A stretch of DNA of 64,000 nt, from contig JACJXV010000012.1 in NCBI GenBank assembly GCA_020636445.1, forward strand, positions 1 to 64,000, in the 5' to 3' direction. The stretch is from Lewinellaceae bacterium (GTDB lineage Bacteria > Bacteroidota > Bacteroidia > Chitinophagales > Saprospiraceae). Position numbers and translations under genes: made by a program. Positions 36,875 to 46,402 of this stretch are shown here, piece by piece (positions within the stretch are counted from its first letter, which is position 1; every line of letters starts with the position of its first letter). The notes beneath the pieces are model-generated. The model did no database searches, had not been told where the DNA came from, and saw nothing but the letters and a program-made list of their open reading frames with translations.

Positions 36875-38314
36875 ATGAATATTCTCCTTACCGGAGCGAA
36901 CGGTTATATTGGCCAGCGACTCCTTCCTGTATTACTGGAACAGGGGCATACCGTCTATGCTTGTGTTCGCAACCAGGCCCGGTTCAATCTCGATCCTAAT
37001 CATGCTGGCGTTCGTACGTTGGAGGTGGATTTCCTGGAGCCGGCGGCTGATTTTGCTTTTCCACCGGAGATCGATGTAGCGTTTTTCCTGATCCACTCCA
37101 TGACCCACAAGGGTGATTTTGCCAGCCGGGAACTGACCACTGCGGAAAACTTTGTGCGGTTGATCAATGGAACAAAGTGCCAGCAAATCATTTACCTGAG
37201 TGGAATTGTCAATGAAACGGAATTGTCAGACCACCTCAATAGCCGGTTTGCGGTGGAGGGGGTGCTGGGGCAAAGCAAAGTGCCGGTCACGGTATTACGG
37301 GCGGGAATCATTGTAGGCTCCGGAAGTGCCTCTTTTGAAATCATCCGCGACCTGGTGGAAAAGCTTCCGGTCATGGTTGCCCCCAAATGGCTGGATACCT
37401 TATGCCAGCCGATTGGCATTCGCAATGTTATTCAATTTCTGTCCGGGGTTATGCTGCGTCCCGAAACCTACAACCAGGATTATGACATTGGTGGCCCCGA
37501 GGTGCTGTCGTATAAACAGATGCTGTTGCAGTTTGCGGAGGTACGCCGCCTGCGGCGCTGGATTTTAACCGTTCCGGTCATGACGCCCCGCTTGTCCTCG
37601 TATTGGCTTTATTTCATTACCTCAACTTCCTTTCCCTTGGCCATGAACCTCGTGGATAGCATGAAAGTGAATGTTATCTGTCGACCCAATCAACTGGCCA
37701 ATGATTTAGGGATTAAACCCCTGAGGTACAGGGAAGCCGTAGAGCTCGCTTTCTCGCGGATCGAACAAAACATAGTGTTGAGTAGCTGGAAAGACGCCTT
37801 TAGCTCTTTCAATACCACCCCGCACCTGATGGACTATGTGGAGGTACCCCGTTACGGTTGTTTTAAAGATGAGAAAGTGCGTACCGTCACGGGCCGGGAG
37901 GAGCAGGTATTGGCGCGAATCTGGCGGATTGGCGGGGATACCGGATGGTACTATGGGAATCTGCTGTGGCGCCTGCGGGGCTTTTTGGATAAATTGGTCG
38001 GGGGCGTCGGCTTGCGGCGAGGCCGTACGCATGTGGATCAATTGGCTCCCGGTGATGCCCTGGACTTCTGGCGGGTATTGATTGCCGATCGGGAAGGGAT
38101 GCGCCTTTTGTTGTTTGCCGAAATGAAACTGCCGGGCGAAGCCTGGCTGGAGTTTAAAATCACCCAAACGGCAACAGGAAGTACGCTGAAGCAGACGGCT
38201 ACCTTTCGCCCCTGGGGATTATGGGGGCGCCTGTATTGGTGGGCGGTTTCCCCCTTGCATGTTTTCATCTTCAACGGGATGATTAACGCTCTGACGAAAA
38301 CGGATGCTTCCTGA
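36875..38314 (+). CDS. NAD(P)-dependent epimerase/SDR protein with C-terminal DUF2867
   Basis: This 479-residue two-domain protein has an N-terminal atypical SDR domain with the glycine motif TGANGYIGQRLL (residues 6-17), HSM and YLSGI near the expected active-site strand, and a TVLRAGIIVGSGSASFE region. From about 325 it continues as DUF2867 (WRIGGDTGWYYGNLLWRLRGFLDKLVGGVGLRRGR; FRPWGLWGRLYWWAVSPLH). Proteins of this build occur widely in bacteria and probably act on a lipid or cofactor; the substrate is unknown. It has no signal peptide. Confidence 0.88.
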   Translation: MNILLTGANGYIGQRLLPVLLEQGHTVYACVRNQARFNLDPNHAGVRTLEVDFLEPAADFAFPPEIDVAFFLIHSMTHKGDFASRELTTAENFVRLINGTKCQQIIYLSGIVNETELSDHLNSRFAVEGVLGQSKVPVTVLRAGIIVGSGSASFEIIRDLVEKLPVMVAPKWLDTLCQPIGIRNVIQFLSGVMLRPETYNQDYDIGGPEVLSYKQMLLQFAEVRRLRRWILTVPVMTPRLSSYWLYFITSTSFPLAMNLVDSMKVNVICRPNQLANDLGIKPLRYREAVELAFSRIEQNIVLSSWKDAFSSFNTTPHLMDYVEVPRYGCFKDEKVRTVTGREEQVLARIWRIGGDTGWYYGNLLWRLRGFLDKLVGGVGLRRGRTHVDQLAPGDALDFWRVLIADREGMRLLLFAEMKLPGEAWLEFKITQTATGSTLKQTATFRPWGLWGRLYWWAVSPLHVFIFNGMINALTKTDAS

Positions 38315-38479
38315 ACGAGGAGTTGCCTGCATTTGTGACCGGGTGGCAGGCAGATAGCTAACTCGCTCATTTTACTTAATGCATGGGCTTTTCCTGGATT
38401 TTGTTGGTCAGCAAGAAGGAGTGTGTTACCTTGATAAGTGAAACGCCAACACTTAATTCTTCAGACCAAATACAAATTC

Positions 38480-39997
38480 ATGAGATTTTGTATCCTCGCC
38501 ATTTTGCTCACCTCTGGTTGGGCTTGTACTTCGTTGAATAATCAACATCAACAGGAAACTACCCAAAATACCAAGACTCCCAATATCATTATCATCTATG
38601 CCGACGATCTGGGCTATGGGGATGTTGGGGCTTATGGGGCAACGGAATTAGCGACACCTCATATGGATCAGCTAGCCCGGGAGGGGATGTTGTTTACGAA
38701 TGGTCATGCCACCTCAGCCACGTGTACGCCCAGTCGGTATGGCCTCCTGACGGGTGTTTATCCATGGCGAAATAAGGATGCCAAAATACTTCCCGGCGAC
38801 GCCCCACTCCTGATTGATACCAGTCAGATGACCCTGCCGAAAATGCTGCGCGAGAAAGGTTACCATACCGGAATTGTCGGTAAATGGCACTTGGGACTTG
38901 GCAGGGGTAAGGTCAATTGGAACCAACATATTACCCCTGGTCCTAATGAAGTGGGTTTTGACCATTCGTACATCATGGCTGCTACCCAGGATCGGGTGCC
39001 CACGGTTTACATCGAAAACGGGTATGTCGCCCATTTGGACCCGGCCGATCCTATTGCGGTTGATTATGTGAAGAATTTTCCCGGGGAACCCACCGCATTG
39101 GAGCACCCCGAAATGCTGAAAATGAAATGGGAACATGGCCACAACAACAGTATAGTCAATGGAATCCCCCGGATTGGTTTTATGAAGGGGGGGGCAAGTG
39201 CTAAATGGGTAGATGAAAATATGGCTGATACTTTCCTGGTCAAAGCCCAGCAATACATTGAATTGCATAAAAATACCCCTTTCTTCCTGTATTACGCCCT
39301 GCAGCAACCACACGTGCCACGCACACCACACCCGCGTTTTGCGGGAACCAGTGGCCTGGGCCCACGAGGGGACGTGATCGTAGAGGCCGATTGGTGTATT
39401 GGCGAGTTGATGAAAACGCTGGAAAAAGAAGGGCTGCTGGAAAATACGCTCATCATTCTCTCCAGTGATAATGGTCCGGTACTAAACGATGGCTACTATG
39501 ATGATGCCGTTGAGAAGCTGGGTAAGCACAAACCTGCCGGCCCTTTGCGCGGAGGAAAATACAGCTTGTTTGAGGCTGGCACCCGAGTCCCTTTTATCAC
39601 CTGGTGGAAAGGACATATTCAACCCGGTAAATCGGATGCCCTGGTATCGCAACTGGATATTTTATCCTCCCTGGCGGCCATGGTGGGTAGCGAAGTGCGA
39701 ACCAGAGATAGCCAGCAATTATTGGCTGTTTTAATGGGAAAAAGTCAGGAAGGTCGTGCCGATTTAGTTCTTGAAGCGAGTTCCCGAACCGCCTATCGGC
39801 AGGGTGATTGGGTGTTAATCCCTCCTTATAAGGGCCCCGCAGTGAGTGCACAAGTAAATATCGAGTTAGGAAACTTACCCAAATATGGGTTATACAACCT
39901 CAGAGACGACCTCGGGCAGCAAAATAATCTGGCGGAGAGCCATCCAGAGAAATTAAAAGAAATGATTGACTCCTTTGCTACAGTTAAGCGTAATTAA
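38480..39997 (+). CDS. Sulfatase lipoprotein (formylglycine type)
   Basis: This is a 505-residue protein from the ATG at 38480, giving a lipoprotein signal (MRFCILAILLTSGWAC). A GTG at 38438 would mask it. The sulfatase N-terminal signature NIIIIYADDLGYGDVGAYG holds the paired Asp metal ligands. The modification motif CTPSRYGLLTG places the formylglycine precursor at Cys82, and GKWHLG and SSDNGP follow. Such enzymes remove sulfate esters from polysaccharides at the cell surface. The modifying enzyme is not in this window. It is followed by a convergent glycosylase gene. Confidence 0.93.
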   Translation: MRFCILAILLTSGWACTSLNNQHQQETTQNTKTPNIIIIYADDLGYGDVGAYGATELATPHMDQLAREGMLFTNGHATSATCTPSRYGLLTGVYPWRNKDAKILPGDAPLLIDTSQMTLPKMLREKGYHTGIVGKWHLGLGRGKVNWNQHITPGPNEVGFDHSYIMAATQDRVPTVYIENGYVAHLDPADPIAVDYVKNFPGEPTALEHPEMLKMKWEHGHNNSIVNGIPRIGFMKGGASAKWVDENMADTFLVKAQQYIELHKNTPFFLYYALQQPHVPRTPHPRFAGTSGLGPRGDVIVEADWCIGELMKTLEKEGLLENTLIILSSDNGPVLNDGYYDDAVEKLGKHKPAGPLRGGKYSLFEAGTRVPFITWWKGHIQPGKSDALVSQLDILSSLAAMVGSEVRTRDSQQLLAVLMGKSQEGRADLVLEASSRTAYRQGDWVLIPPYKGPAVSAQVNIELGNLPKYGLYNLRDDLGQQNNLAESHPEKLKEMIDSFATVKRN

Positions 39998-40021
39998 CGC
40001 TTTTGGCCGCTTTGGGGTGTG

Positions 40022-41158
40022 TCAACGCCAGGTAACGGTTGCTGTTCCGCAAAAGATAGCGAATTGTTCCAGGGCTTGCTGAAGGGCCGCCTCATGACTT
40101 CCTTTTGGGGCATTAACCCACGCTGTATTTTGCACCAGCAATTGCCCAGTTTGCCGGTCGGCTTTCAAATCAATCTGCCCAAGGAATTGGGTGCCCTGCA
40201 GGATGGGCAAGGCAAAATACCCAAAGCGTCGTTTCTTGGCCGGTACATAACATTCCAGGGTATACTGAAAATCAAACAAGTCGGCCAGGCGCTGACGCTG
40301 GATAACGAGGTTGTCAAAGGGGTTGAGCAGATAGAGTGGGGGATCCGGCGGTAGGGGCGCTCTATTCGCTAGCGATTCGGGGAAGGCAAAATAGGGCTCG
40401 GTTATTCCTTCTACCTCTACCAGGGTAAGGGTTCCTGCCTTCACCAGGCGATGGAGTGTTTTCTTTAAGGCTGGCTGAATTCCGGAGATTAAATACCCCA
40501 TTTCCCGCTGACGCAGGAGGCCGTGTGCGCGCAGATCCCGCTCGATCAGGTGTTGCAAGTATTCCTCCACGGAGGGCTTTCGCTGATCGATGTGCTCAGG
40601 TAAAACGCGCTCGGTCAGGTCATACACCTTTTGAAACCCCTGACGTCGATAGGCAACCATGATTTTTCCCTCCATGAACAGGTGGCGCAACGCCAGGTTG
40701 TAAGGATTGCTCCCCCAATCCATGCCCAGGTTTTTGGAACGCGGCGCCTCCATTTTGAAGTCTTTGGACATCAGGGGACCTTCCTCCCGAATACGCCGGA
40801 GTACCGTTTTCATCACTGTGGGGTCTTTGTCATACCAGTATTTATCTGCTTTTTGAATCTGTGCTTTACGCGGTAGCGTATACCGGAATGCGTCCATAGG
40901 CAGGTAGGCAGCAGCATGGGCCCAGTATTCAAAGATGTGGCGGTCCGACTCTTCCACCGCGGGCAGGTCTGTGGGGCGGTAGTTGGGCAGGCGCGTCCAG
41001 AGCACATGATGATGAGCCCGTTCAATCACGGAAATAGTATCCAGTTGGACATAGCCTAATTGCTGCACAACAGCAGAAATTGAAGCAAAAGGTTGTTCGG
41101 GATAGAGGCCCTGTGCGCGAATGGCCAGGGTGCGAGCTTCATCGCGGGTGATTTTCAC
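40022..41158 (-). CDS. YcaQ-like winged-helix DNA glycosylase
   Basis: This is a 378-residue protein from a GTG at 41158 (MKITRDEARTLAIRAQGL); an ATG at 41233 would add 25 poorly conserved-looking residues. The AlkX/YcaQ catalytic QxD motif is VQLDTISVIERAHHH (Gln38, Asp40). Further family marks are WTRLPNY, YWAHAAAYLPMD and the C-terminal FDNLVIQRQRLADLFDFQYTLECYVPAKKRRFGYF. The family excises bulky and crosslinked bases. It lies between two sulfatase genes with no obvious functional tie. Confidence 0.88.
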   Translation of the reverse strand: MKITRDEARTLAIRAQGLYPEQPFASISAVVQQLGYVQLDTISVIERAHHHVLWTRLPNYRPTDLPAVEESDRHIFEYWAHAAAYLPMDAFRYTLPRKAQIQKADKYWYDKDPTVMKTVLRRIREEGPLMSKDFKMEAPRSKNLGMDWGSNPYNLALRHLFMEGKIMVAYRRQGFQKVYDLTERVLPEHIDQRKPSVEEYLQHLIERDLRAHGLLRQREMGYLISGIQPALKKTLHRLVKAGTLTLVEVEGITEPYFAFPESLANRAPLPPDPPLYLLNPFDNLVIQRQRLADLFDFQYTLECYVPAKKRRFGYFALPILQGTQFLGQIDLKADRQTGQLLVQNTAWVNAPKGSHEAALQQALEQFAIFCGTATVTWR

Positions 41159-41372
41159 AGTGAGTGGGTTTTTTTCACAAGATAAGGATTCCCCGAGGCT
41201 GCCTGAATGGAATGTTGCGCTTCTGCCAAGCAAAGGCAGGTAAAAACCAGCATTAAGACTTCAACCACCTTTGTACAATCGCTTCAGTCGTAGGGTGTAT
41301 TTCCATCTTTTAGATCACCTGTCGATGGGGCTAAAAATCGGAATTTGCGCTATATTAAACGGAAAAACACGC

Positions 41373-42911
41373 ATGGCGAAGTTCTTCCCAAGGGTTTATT
41401 TGATTTGTTTAGCCGGGTTGGGAGCAGTTCAGGCTGCAGGGACGGTTACTCCCCCCAATATCATTCTCATCCTCGCCGATGATCTGGGATACGGCGAATT
41501 GGGGTGCTATGGACAACAGCTGATCGAAACGCCCCACATTGATGCACTGGCCAGGCGGGGTATTCGGTTTACCCAGTTTTACTCGGGTTCACCAGTCTGT
41601 GCCCCTGCGCGATGTGCGTTGCTGACCGGCCAGCATAGTGGCCATGCTTTTGTGCGGGGTAATGATGAATGGGGGGCAAGAGGACCGGTATGGGATTTTT
41701 CAGCGATGCTGGCAGATCCCTCATTGGAAGGGCAGCGACCCTTGCCGGATAGTATCCAAACGGTCGCAGAACTCCTGCAGGAGGGCGGTTACCGCACCGC
41801 GTTAGTTGGTAAATGGGGATTGGGTGCTCCGGGTACAGAGGGAACCCCGAACCGACAGGGATTTGATTTCTTTTACGGTTATAATTGTCAGCGCTGGGCA
41901 CATACCTACTTTCCTCCTTTCCTGTGGCGGAACGATGCCCGGGAGTTGCTGCCAAACACTTTTTTGGCACCACATACGAAGTTGGCAGGAGCTGATTCCG
42001 GGCAGGAATCCGATTATCAACGCTTCACGGGTCAGGCCTACGCTCCGGAATATATGCTCAATGCCGCTTTGGATTTCATGGAAGACGCAGCTGACGAGCC
42101 CTTTTTTCTGTACTTCGCTTCGCCCATTCCCCATGCTCCACTGCAGGCTCCCGCCCGCTGGGTTGAACATTATCGCCAAAAACTAGGCCCGGAAAAGCCT
42201 TATTCCGGTAACCAGAGTTATTTCCCCAATTTTACACCCCGGGCTACCTACGCCGCGATGATTTCCTACCTCGATGAACAGGTGGGGGCGATCGTGGCTA
42301 AAGTTCGTGAACTGGGAATGGAAGAAAACACATTAATCCTGGTCACCAGTGATAATGGCCCCACCTATAACGGCGGCGTTGATGCGCCTTTTTTTCATAG
42401 CGCCGAGCCCTTTTCCAGTGAGCGGGGCCGCACAAAGGGGTATGTTTATGAAGGTGGAATTCGGGTGCCGCTGATTGCAGCCTGGCCTGGTACTATTCCT
42501 GCCCAACGTACTACCGACCAGCAGGGCTATTTCCCTGACTTCCTTCCCACCATTGCTGCTTTAGCTGGGCTACCTGTTCCTTCCTCCGTGGATGGCATTA
42601 ACCTGTCTCCAGTATTACGAGGGCGTAGAAAACTGCTTTCTCGCGATTTTCTTTACTGGGAATTTCCGGAATATGATGGCCAGCAAGCCATTCGCTTAGG
42701 GCGATGGAAAGGGGTTAGACAGCATTTACAGCAAGGGGCTTTCCCCTGGGAGTTATATGACCTGCAAACTGACCCGCGCGAACAGAACAATGTGGCAGCA
42801 AAACACCCCGATATTATCTATCGGCTGCAGGAAGTCGCTCGTCAGGAACACTGCCAGCCTGCTACCCCCAGGTTTCGGATGGCAGCACTCGGAGATGAGG
42901 TGCTGGAGTAG
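41373..42911 (+). CDS. Secreted arylsulfatase-type sulfatase
   Basis: This is a 512-residue protein from the ATG at 41373, which opens a signal peptide (FFPRVYLICLAGLGAVQAAG). The upstream extension starts only at TTG. Sulfatase signatures are PNIILILADDLGYGELGCYG, the formylglycine motif CAPARCALLTG (Cys76), VGKWGLG and VTSDNGPTYNGG. It is more like arylsulfatase A than the sulfatase at 38480. The stop codon abuts a run of ten 7-bp repeats. Confidence 0.93.
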   Translation: MAKFFPRVYLICLAGLGAVQAAGTVTPPNIILILADDLGYGELGCYGQQLIETPHIDALARRGIRFTQFYSGSPVCAPARCALLTGQHSGHAFVRGNDEWGARGPVWDFSAMLADPSLEGQRPLPDSIQTVAELLQEGGYRTALVGKWGLGAPGTEGTPNRQGFDFFYGYNCQRWAHTYFPPFLWRNDARELLPNTFLAPHTKLAGADSGQESDYQRFTGQAYAPEYMLNAALDFMEDAADEPFFLYFASPIPHAPLQAPARWVEHYRQKLGPEKPYSGNQSYFPNFTPRATYAAMISYLDEQVGAIVAKVRELGMEENTLILVTSDNGPTYNGGVDAPFFHSAEPFSSERGRTKGYVYEGGIRVPLIAAWPGTIPAQRTTDQQGYFPDFLPTIAALAGLPVPSSVDGINLSPVLRGRRKLLSRDFLYWEFPEYDGQQAIRLGRWKGVRQHLQQGAFPWELYDLQTDPREQNNVAAKHPDIIYRLQEVARQEHCQPATPRFRMAALGDEVLE

Positions 42912-42985
42912 GAAACGAGAAACGAGAAACGAGAAACGAGAAACGAGAAACGAGAAACGAGAAACGAGAAACGAGAAACGAGAAA
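42912..42985. repeat. Ten tandem copies of GAAACGA starting at the stop codon
   Basis: Ten perfect 7-bp units (42912-42981) plus GAAA follow directly after the TAG stop of the sulfatase. A related array (GAAACCA, four copies) begins at 53789, 14 bp after another stop. Confidence 0.95.
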
Positions 42986-43256
42986 TTTACCCGCCTCCGG
43001 CGGGCCAGAAACCAACCTGCGCCATGCTTCGGCGGGCGACCCACCTTTACTAAAGTTTCGGTAGGCGAAGAAAACTTGTCCGCCTCCGGCGGATCAGAAC
43101 CCAGTCGGCAGTATGCAGTTAGCAGTACCCCCGACCCAGGCTATAGCGGGTAAAAATCCTCAACGGTCAACGTTATTTAGGCATCAACTACCAGTAACCA
43201 GTACTTGCGCGCCAATCAATTTTCCAGTAAATTGCGCACGTATAAATTACCCAGTT
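42986..43256. repeat. Intergenic palindromes CCGCC-TCC-GGCGG
   Basis: Two palindromes with 6-bp arms and TCC centres lie at 42990-43004 and 43079-43093, with a related CGCC...GGCG sequence between. The rest of the gap shows no gene. An in-frame ATG at 43113 reads into the next gene but gives an implausible N-terminus. Confidence 0.7.
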
Positions 43257-44456
43257 ATGAAAATCACGATACCCCGGTATTGGGTATGGGCGTGGCTGGT
43301 TTTGGTCGGCGCCCTTACGACAAGCGCTTCGCCTCCCTGGGGCTTTTTCGGTCATCGCAAGATTAATCAATTGGCCGTTTTTACATTGCCAGCGCCCATG
43401 GCTGTATTTTTCAAAAGCCAGCTTACCTACCTCACGGAGCACGCTGTTGATCCTGACAAGCGGCGGTATGCTTCCCCCTATGAGGCACCGCGGCATTACG
43501 TGGATTTAGATCGCTATGGAACATTTCCCTTCGCCGCCTTACCGCGGGATTGGGCGGCTGCTTTGCAAGCCTATACTGAAATCGGTGTGCTACAAGGTGA
43601 AGACACGCTGCGGTTAACCGGACCTCAGCGGGATACCGAAGGCTGGCAGCTACAGGATACGTTAGGCTATCAGCAGTGGTTTAGGCGGGTGCTGTTACCT
43701 GCTTATCCGGATTGGTCGGAGGTAACGCTGGTTCCTGATTCATTAGCCCGGTTCTTTACAGGGAGTACTCCCGGTGCAGAGTGGATGGTGCGGGAATATT
43801 TATCAGAACACGGGATACTGCCGTATAACTTACTCCGGGTGCAAAGGCAATTAACCGAGGCCTTCCGCAAGGGGGATGTTCAGGCCATTTTACGCTATTC
43901 GGCAGATTTGGGACACTACCTGGCTGATGCACACGTTCCCCTGCACACCACCGAAAATTATAACGGGCAGCTTACCGGGCAGGAAGGAATTCACGCCTTT
44001 TGGGAAAGTCGGATCCCGGAGATCTTTGCGGATGAAGCGTACAATTTCTGGGTAGGTCCGGCGAACTACCTGGAAGATCCTGCTGCTTATTTTTGGGAGG
44101 TGGTGCTAAGTAGCCATCGCTGTGTTGACAGCGTACTTCAGGTGGAGCTTCGCTTACGGGAAACGTTCCCCTCAGAACAACAGTATTGTTATGAATCAAC
44201 CACAGGGGCTTCACGGCGAGTACCTTGTCGGGAATATGCAGCAGCTTACCAAGAAGCCCTATCGGGGATGGTGGAACAGCGGATGCGGGCATCGGTAAAG
44301 GCTGTTGGGGACGCCTGGTATACTGCGTGGGTCGATGCGGGCCAGCCTGCGCTTACCCCCTTGCTGGGCAGTGTGTCAACTCCGGAGCAACAAGCGTCAA
44401 TCGATTCGCTGGAGGCCGCTTTTCGGGGTGGAAAAAATTGGGGGCGTGCTCATTGA
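43257..44456 (+). CDS. S1/P1-nuclease / zinc phospholipase C-like secreted protein
   Basis: This is a 399-residue protein from the ATG at 43257 with a signal peptide (about 8-27). The mature protein begins WGFFGHRKINQLAVFTLP, where Trp1 and the first His are zinc ligands in the S1/P1 fold. HYVDLDRYG, DLGHYLADAHVPLHTTENYNGQ and IHAFWESRIPEIF supply further His and Asp ligands. The family includes trinuclear-zinc nucleases and phospholipase C; which activity applies is not clear. The protein is likely periplasmic or secreted. Confidence 0.83.
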   Translation: MKITIPRYWVWAWLVLVGALTTSASPPWGFFGHRKINQLAVFTLPAPMAVFFKSQLTYLTEHAVDPDKRRYASPYEAPRHYVDLDRYGTFPFAALPRDWAAALQAYTEIGVLQGEDTLRLTGPQRDTEGWQLQDTLGYQQWFRRVLLPAYPDWSEVTLVPDSLARFFTGSTPGAEWMVREYLSEHGILPYNLLRVQRQLTEAFRKGDVQAILRYSADLGHYLADAHVPLHTTENYNGQLTGQEGIHAFWESRIPEIFADEAYNFWVGPANYLEDPAAYFWEVVLSSHRCVDSVLQVELRLRETFPSEQQYCYESTTGASRRVPCREYAAAYQEALSGMVEQRMRASVKAVGDAWYTAWVDAGQPALTPLLGSVSTPEQQASIDSLEAAFRGGKNWGRAH

Positions 44457-44600
44457 TAGTAATTGCAAAAGTGTTGATTTATTTGTTGGATAGGGAGGTT
44501 CTCAAATGGGAAGATTCCGCCGGGGAGAAATCTACCGATAAGGTAATAGGTGTTTGGGATTTTCCTAAACCTCCTGGTGATGCGTATATATAATTTCTGC

Positions 44601-44608
44601 TACCTTTG
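44601..44608 (+). promoter_or_regulatory. TAnnTTTG element 5 nt before the DUF368 start
   Basis: TACCTTTG at 44601-44608 is followed by CAGCC and the ATG at 44614, predicting a near-leaderless transcript. Confidence 0.5.
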
Positions 44609-44613
44609 CAGCC

Positions 44614-45558
44614 ATGGAAAAATCACCAAACAGCATAGGGTTGTTTTTACGGGGTATGGCCATGGGAATTGCCGAGGTAATCCCCGGTGTTTCCGGAGGT
44701 ACCATTGCCTTCATTACCGGAATATACGAGGAGTTGCTAGCCAGTATTAAAGGTATCTTAAGTGTATCCCTTTTGCAGGCACTACGCCGTGAAGGGCTTC
44801 CCGGATTATGGAAGGCCGCTAATGGCCGGTTTATGGGAGCATTATTACTTGGAATGGCCACTGGGGTAATCGGTGGAGTCTTTGGTATTTCCCATTTGCT
44901 GGAGCATTACCCCATTCTGCTTTGGGCCTTTTTCTTTGGCTTGATTCTTGCGTCGGCATGGTATGTAGGTCGGCAGGTGAAACACTGGAGCCTGGATGTT
45001 TGGGTCGGATTAATTGCCGGAACGGGCATTGCTTTGTGGTATACGCTGGTCGCACCCGGACAGGGTAGTGAGGCTCTTTGGTTTGTCTTTTTTTCGGGGG
45101 TTATTGCTATCTCAGCTTTGATGTTACCAGGTATCTCCGGTAGCTTTGTATTGCTGCTACTTGGTATGTACACTACCATTATTCCTGCAGTAAAGGCAGT
45201 GCTTACTTCTTTGGATACCTCACAATTGATAATTGTAATCGTTTTTGCAGGCGGATGTTTGGTTGGATTGGCTACTTTCTCACGCGTTTTGACCTGGACA
45301 TTCCGGCATTATCACGATCTCACCATGGCCGTGCTGATGGGTTTTATGCTTGGTTCATTGAATAAGATCTGGCCCTGGCGGGAGGTTACCTTGTTCCGGG
45401 TCAGCAGTTCCGGAGAGCCGGTGCCGGTGCTGGAGAAAAGTGTGTGGCCCACTGCATACAGTGGAGAGTCCTACTGGTTAGCGGCTATCGCCTTAATGCT
45501 TGTAGGATTTGGCGTAGTTTTGCTTTTGGAGCGAGTAGGAAATTCTTCGGAAAAATAA
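44614..45558 (+). CDS. DUF368 (PopT-type) polyprenyl-phosphate transporter
   Basis: This 314-residue membrane protein has about eight or nine helices. The DUF368 signature is GMAMGIAEVIPGVSGGTIAFITGIYEEL near the start, and a second related copy, ALMLPGISGSFVLLLLGMYTTI, occurs at about 170-190. These two inverted elements are typical of the family. DUF368 proteins were recently shown to recycle undecaprenyl phosphate across the membrane for cell-wall synthesis. It is followed 16 bp later by aroE, so the two are probably cotranscribed. Confidence 0.92.
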   Translation: MEKSPNSIGLFLRGMAMGIAEVIPGVSGGTIAFITGIYEELLASIKGILSVSLLQALRREGLPGLWKAANGRFMGALLLGMATGVIGGVFGISHLLEHYPILLWAFFFGLILASAWYVGRQVKHWSLDVWVGLIAGTGIALWYTLVAPGQGSEALWFVFFSGVIAISALMLPGISGSFVLLLLGMYTTIIPAVKAVLTSLDTSQLIIVIVFAGGCLVGLATFSRVLTWTFRHYHDLTMAVLMGFMLGSLNKIWPWREVTLFRVSSSGEPVPVLEKSVWPTAYSGESYWLAAIALMLVGFGVVLLLERVGNSSEK

Positions 45559-45574
45559 ACGCTGGCAGATAGGA

Positions 45575-46366
45575 ATGGCCTCATTTTTAGCACATATTGA
45601 TATTGATGCCCTTCGCGAGGTTCCCCGGTTGTTGGGGTTAATTGGCTACCCCCTTTCCCATTCATTTTCCAAAAGGCACTTCACGGAGAAATTTACCCGG
45701 GAAGGGATATCTGAATATCGATATGAGTTATTCCCACTGCAAAATATGGATGAGTTTCCGCTGCTGTTGGAGACTTTTCCGAATCTCCACGGCCTTAATG
45801 TAACTATTCCCTACAAGCAACAAGTTATTCCGTACCTGACACAATTAGATGCAGGTGCTGAAGCCATTGGAGCTGTAAATACCATTCGTTTTCAAGGGAC
45901 AGCCCGGATCGGGTACAATACAGACCTCTTTGGTTTTGCCCAGTCTTTAGATACGTTACTGGGTAAAGGAACGGCCCCGCAGCCTGAAAGGGCACTGGTG
46001 TTCGGTACCGGTGGTGCCTCCAAAGCGGTTATTTTTGAATTACAGCGCCGTGGAATAGACATCTTGCTGGTATCTCGCAAACCTGGACCTGGTGAAATAT
46101 CCTATGCCGAGGTGGACGAAACGTTGCTGAGTGACATTAAGCTGCTCATCAATACCACTCCTTTGGGAATGTCGCCGAAAGTTGATACATTTCCGGACAT
46201 TCCCTATGCTGCACTAACCCCGGAGCATCGACTCTTCGATTTAGTTTATAACCCTCGTGAAACCCAATTTTTGCAAAGAGGAGCTGCTACCGGCGCTCAA
46301 ACGCAAGATGGTCTGCCCATGCTTTACGGACAAGCAGAAAAAGCCTGGGAGATATGGAATATGTAA
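45575..46366 (+). CDS. aroE: Shikimate dehydrogenase
   Basis: This 263-residue enzyme of aromatic amino acid synthesis reduces 3-dehydroshikimate with NADPH. The shikimate site GYPLSHSFSKRHF, the catalytic Lys81 in NVTIPYK and Asp117 in YNTDLFGF are in place. The nucleotide-binding loop is VFGTGGASKAV, and the C-terminal DGLPMLYGQAEKAWEIW is typical. A 12-residue extension precedes the usual N-terminus; no nearer Met is available, so this start is kept. Confidence 0.94.
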   Translation: MASFLAHIDIDALREVPRLLGLIGYPLSHSFSKRHFTEKFTREGISEYRYELFPLQNMDEFPLLLETFPNLHGLNVTIPYKQQVIPYLTQLDAGAEAIGAVNTIRFQGTARIGYNTDLFGFAQSLDTLLGKGTAPQPERALVFGTGGASKAVIFELQRRGIDILLVSRKPGPGEISYAEVDETLLSDIKLLINTTPLGMSPKVDTFPDIPYAALTPEHRLFDLVYNPRETQFLQRGAATGAQTQDGLPMLYGQAEKAWEIWNM

Positions 46367-46402
46367 AGATCACGGTGTAATCAACCTAATAAAAAACAGG
46401 TT

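Noticed and set aside
42912..42985. Heptamer array as an in-frame extension of the sulfatase
   Set aside because: The array starts after an in-frame TAG, and the protein is complete at that point.
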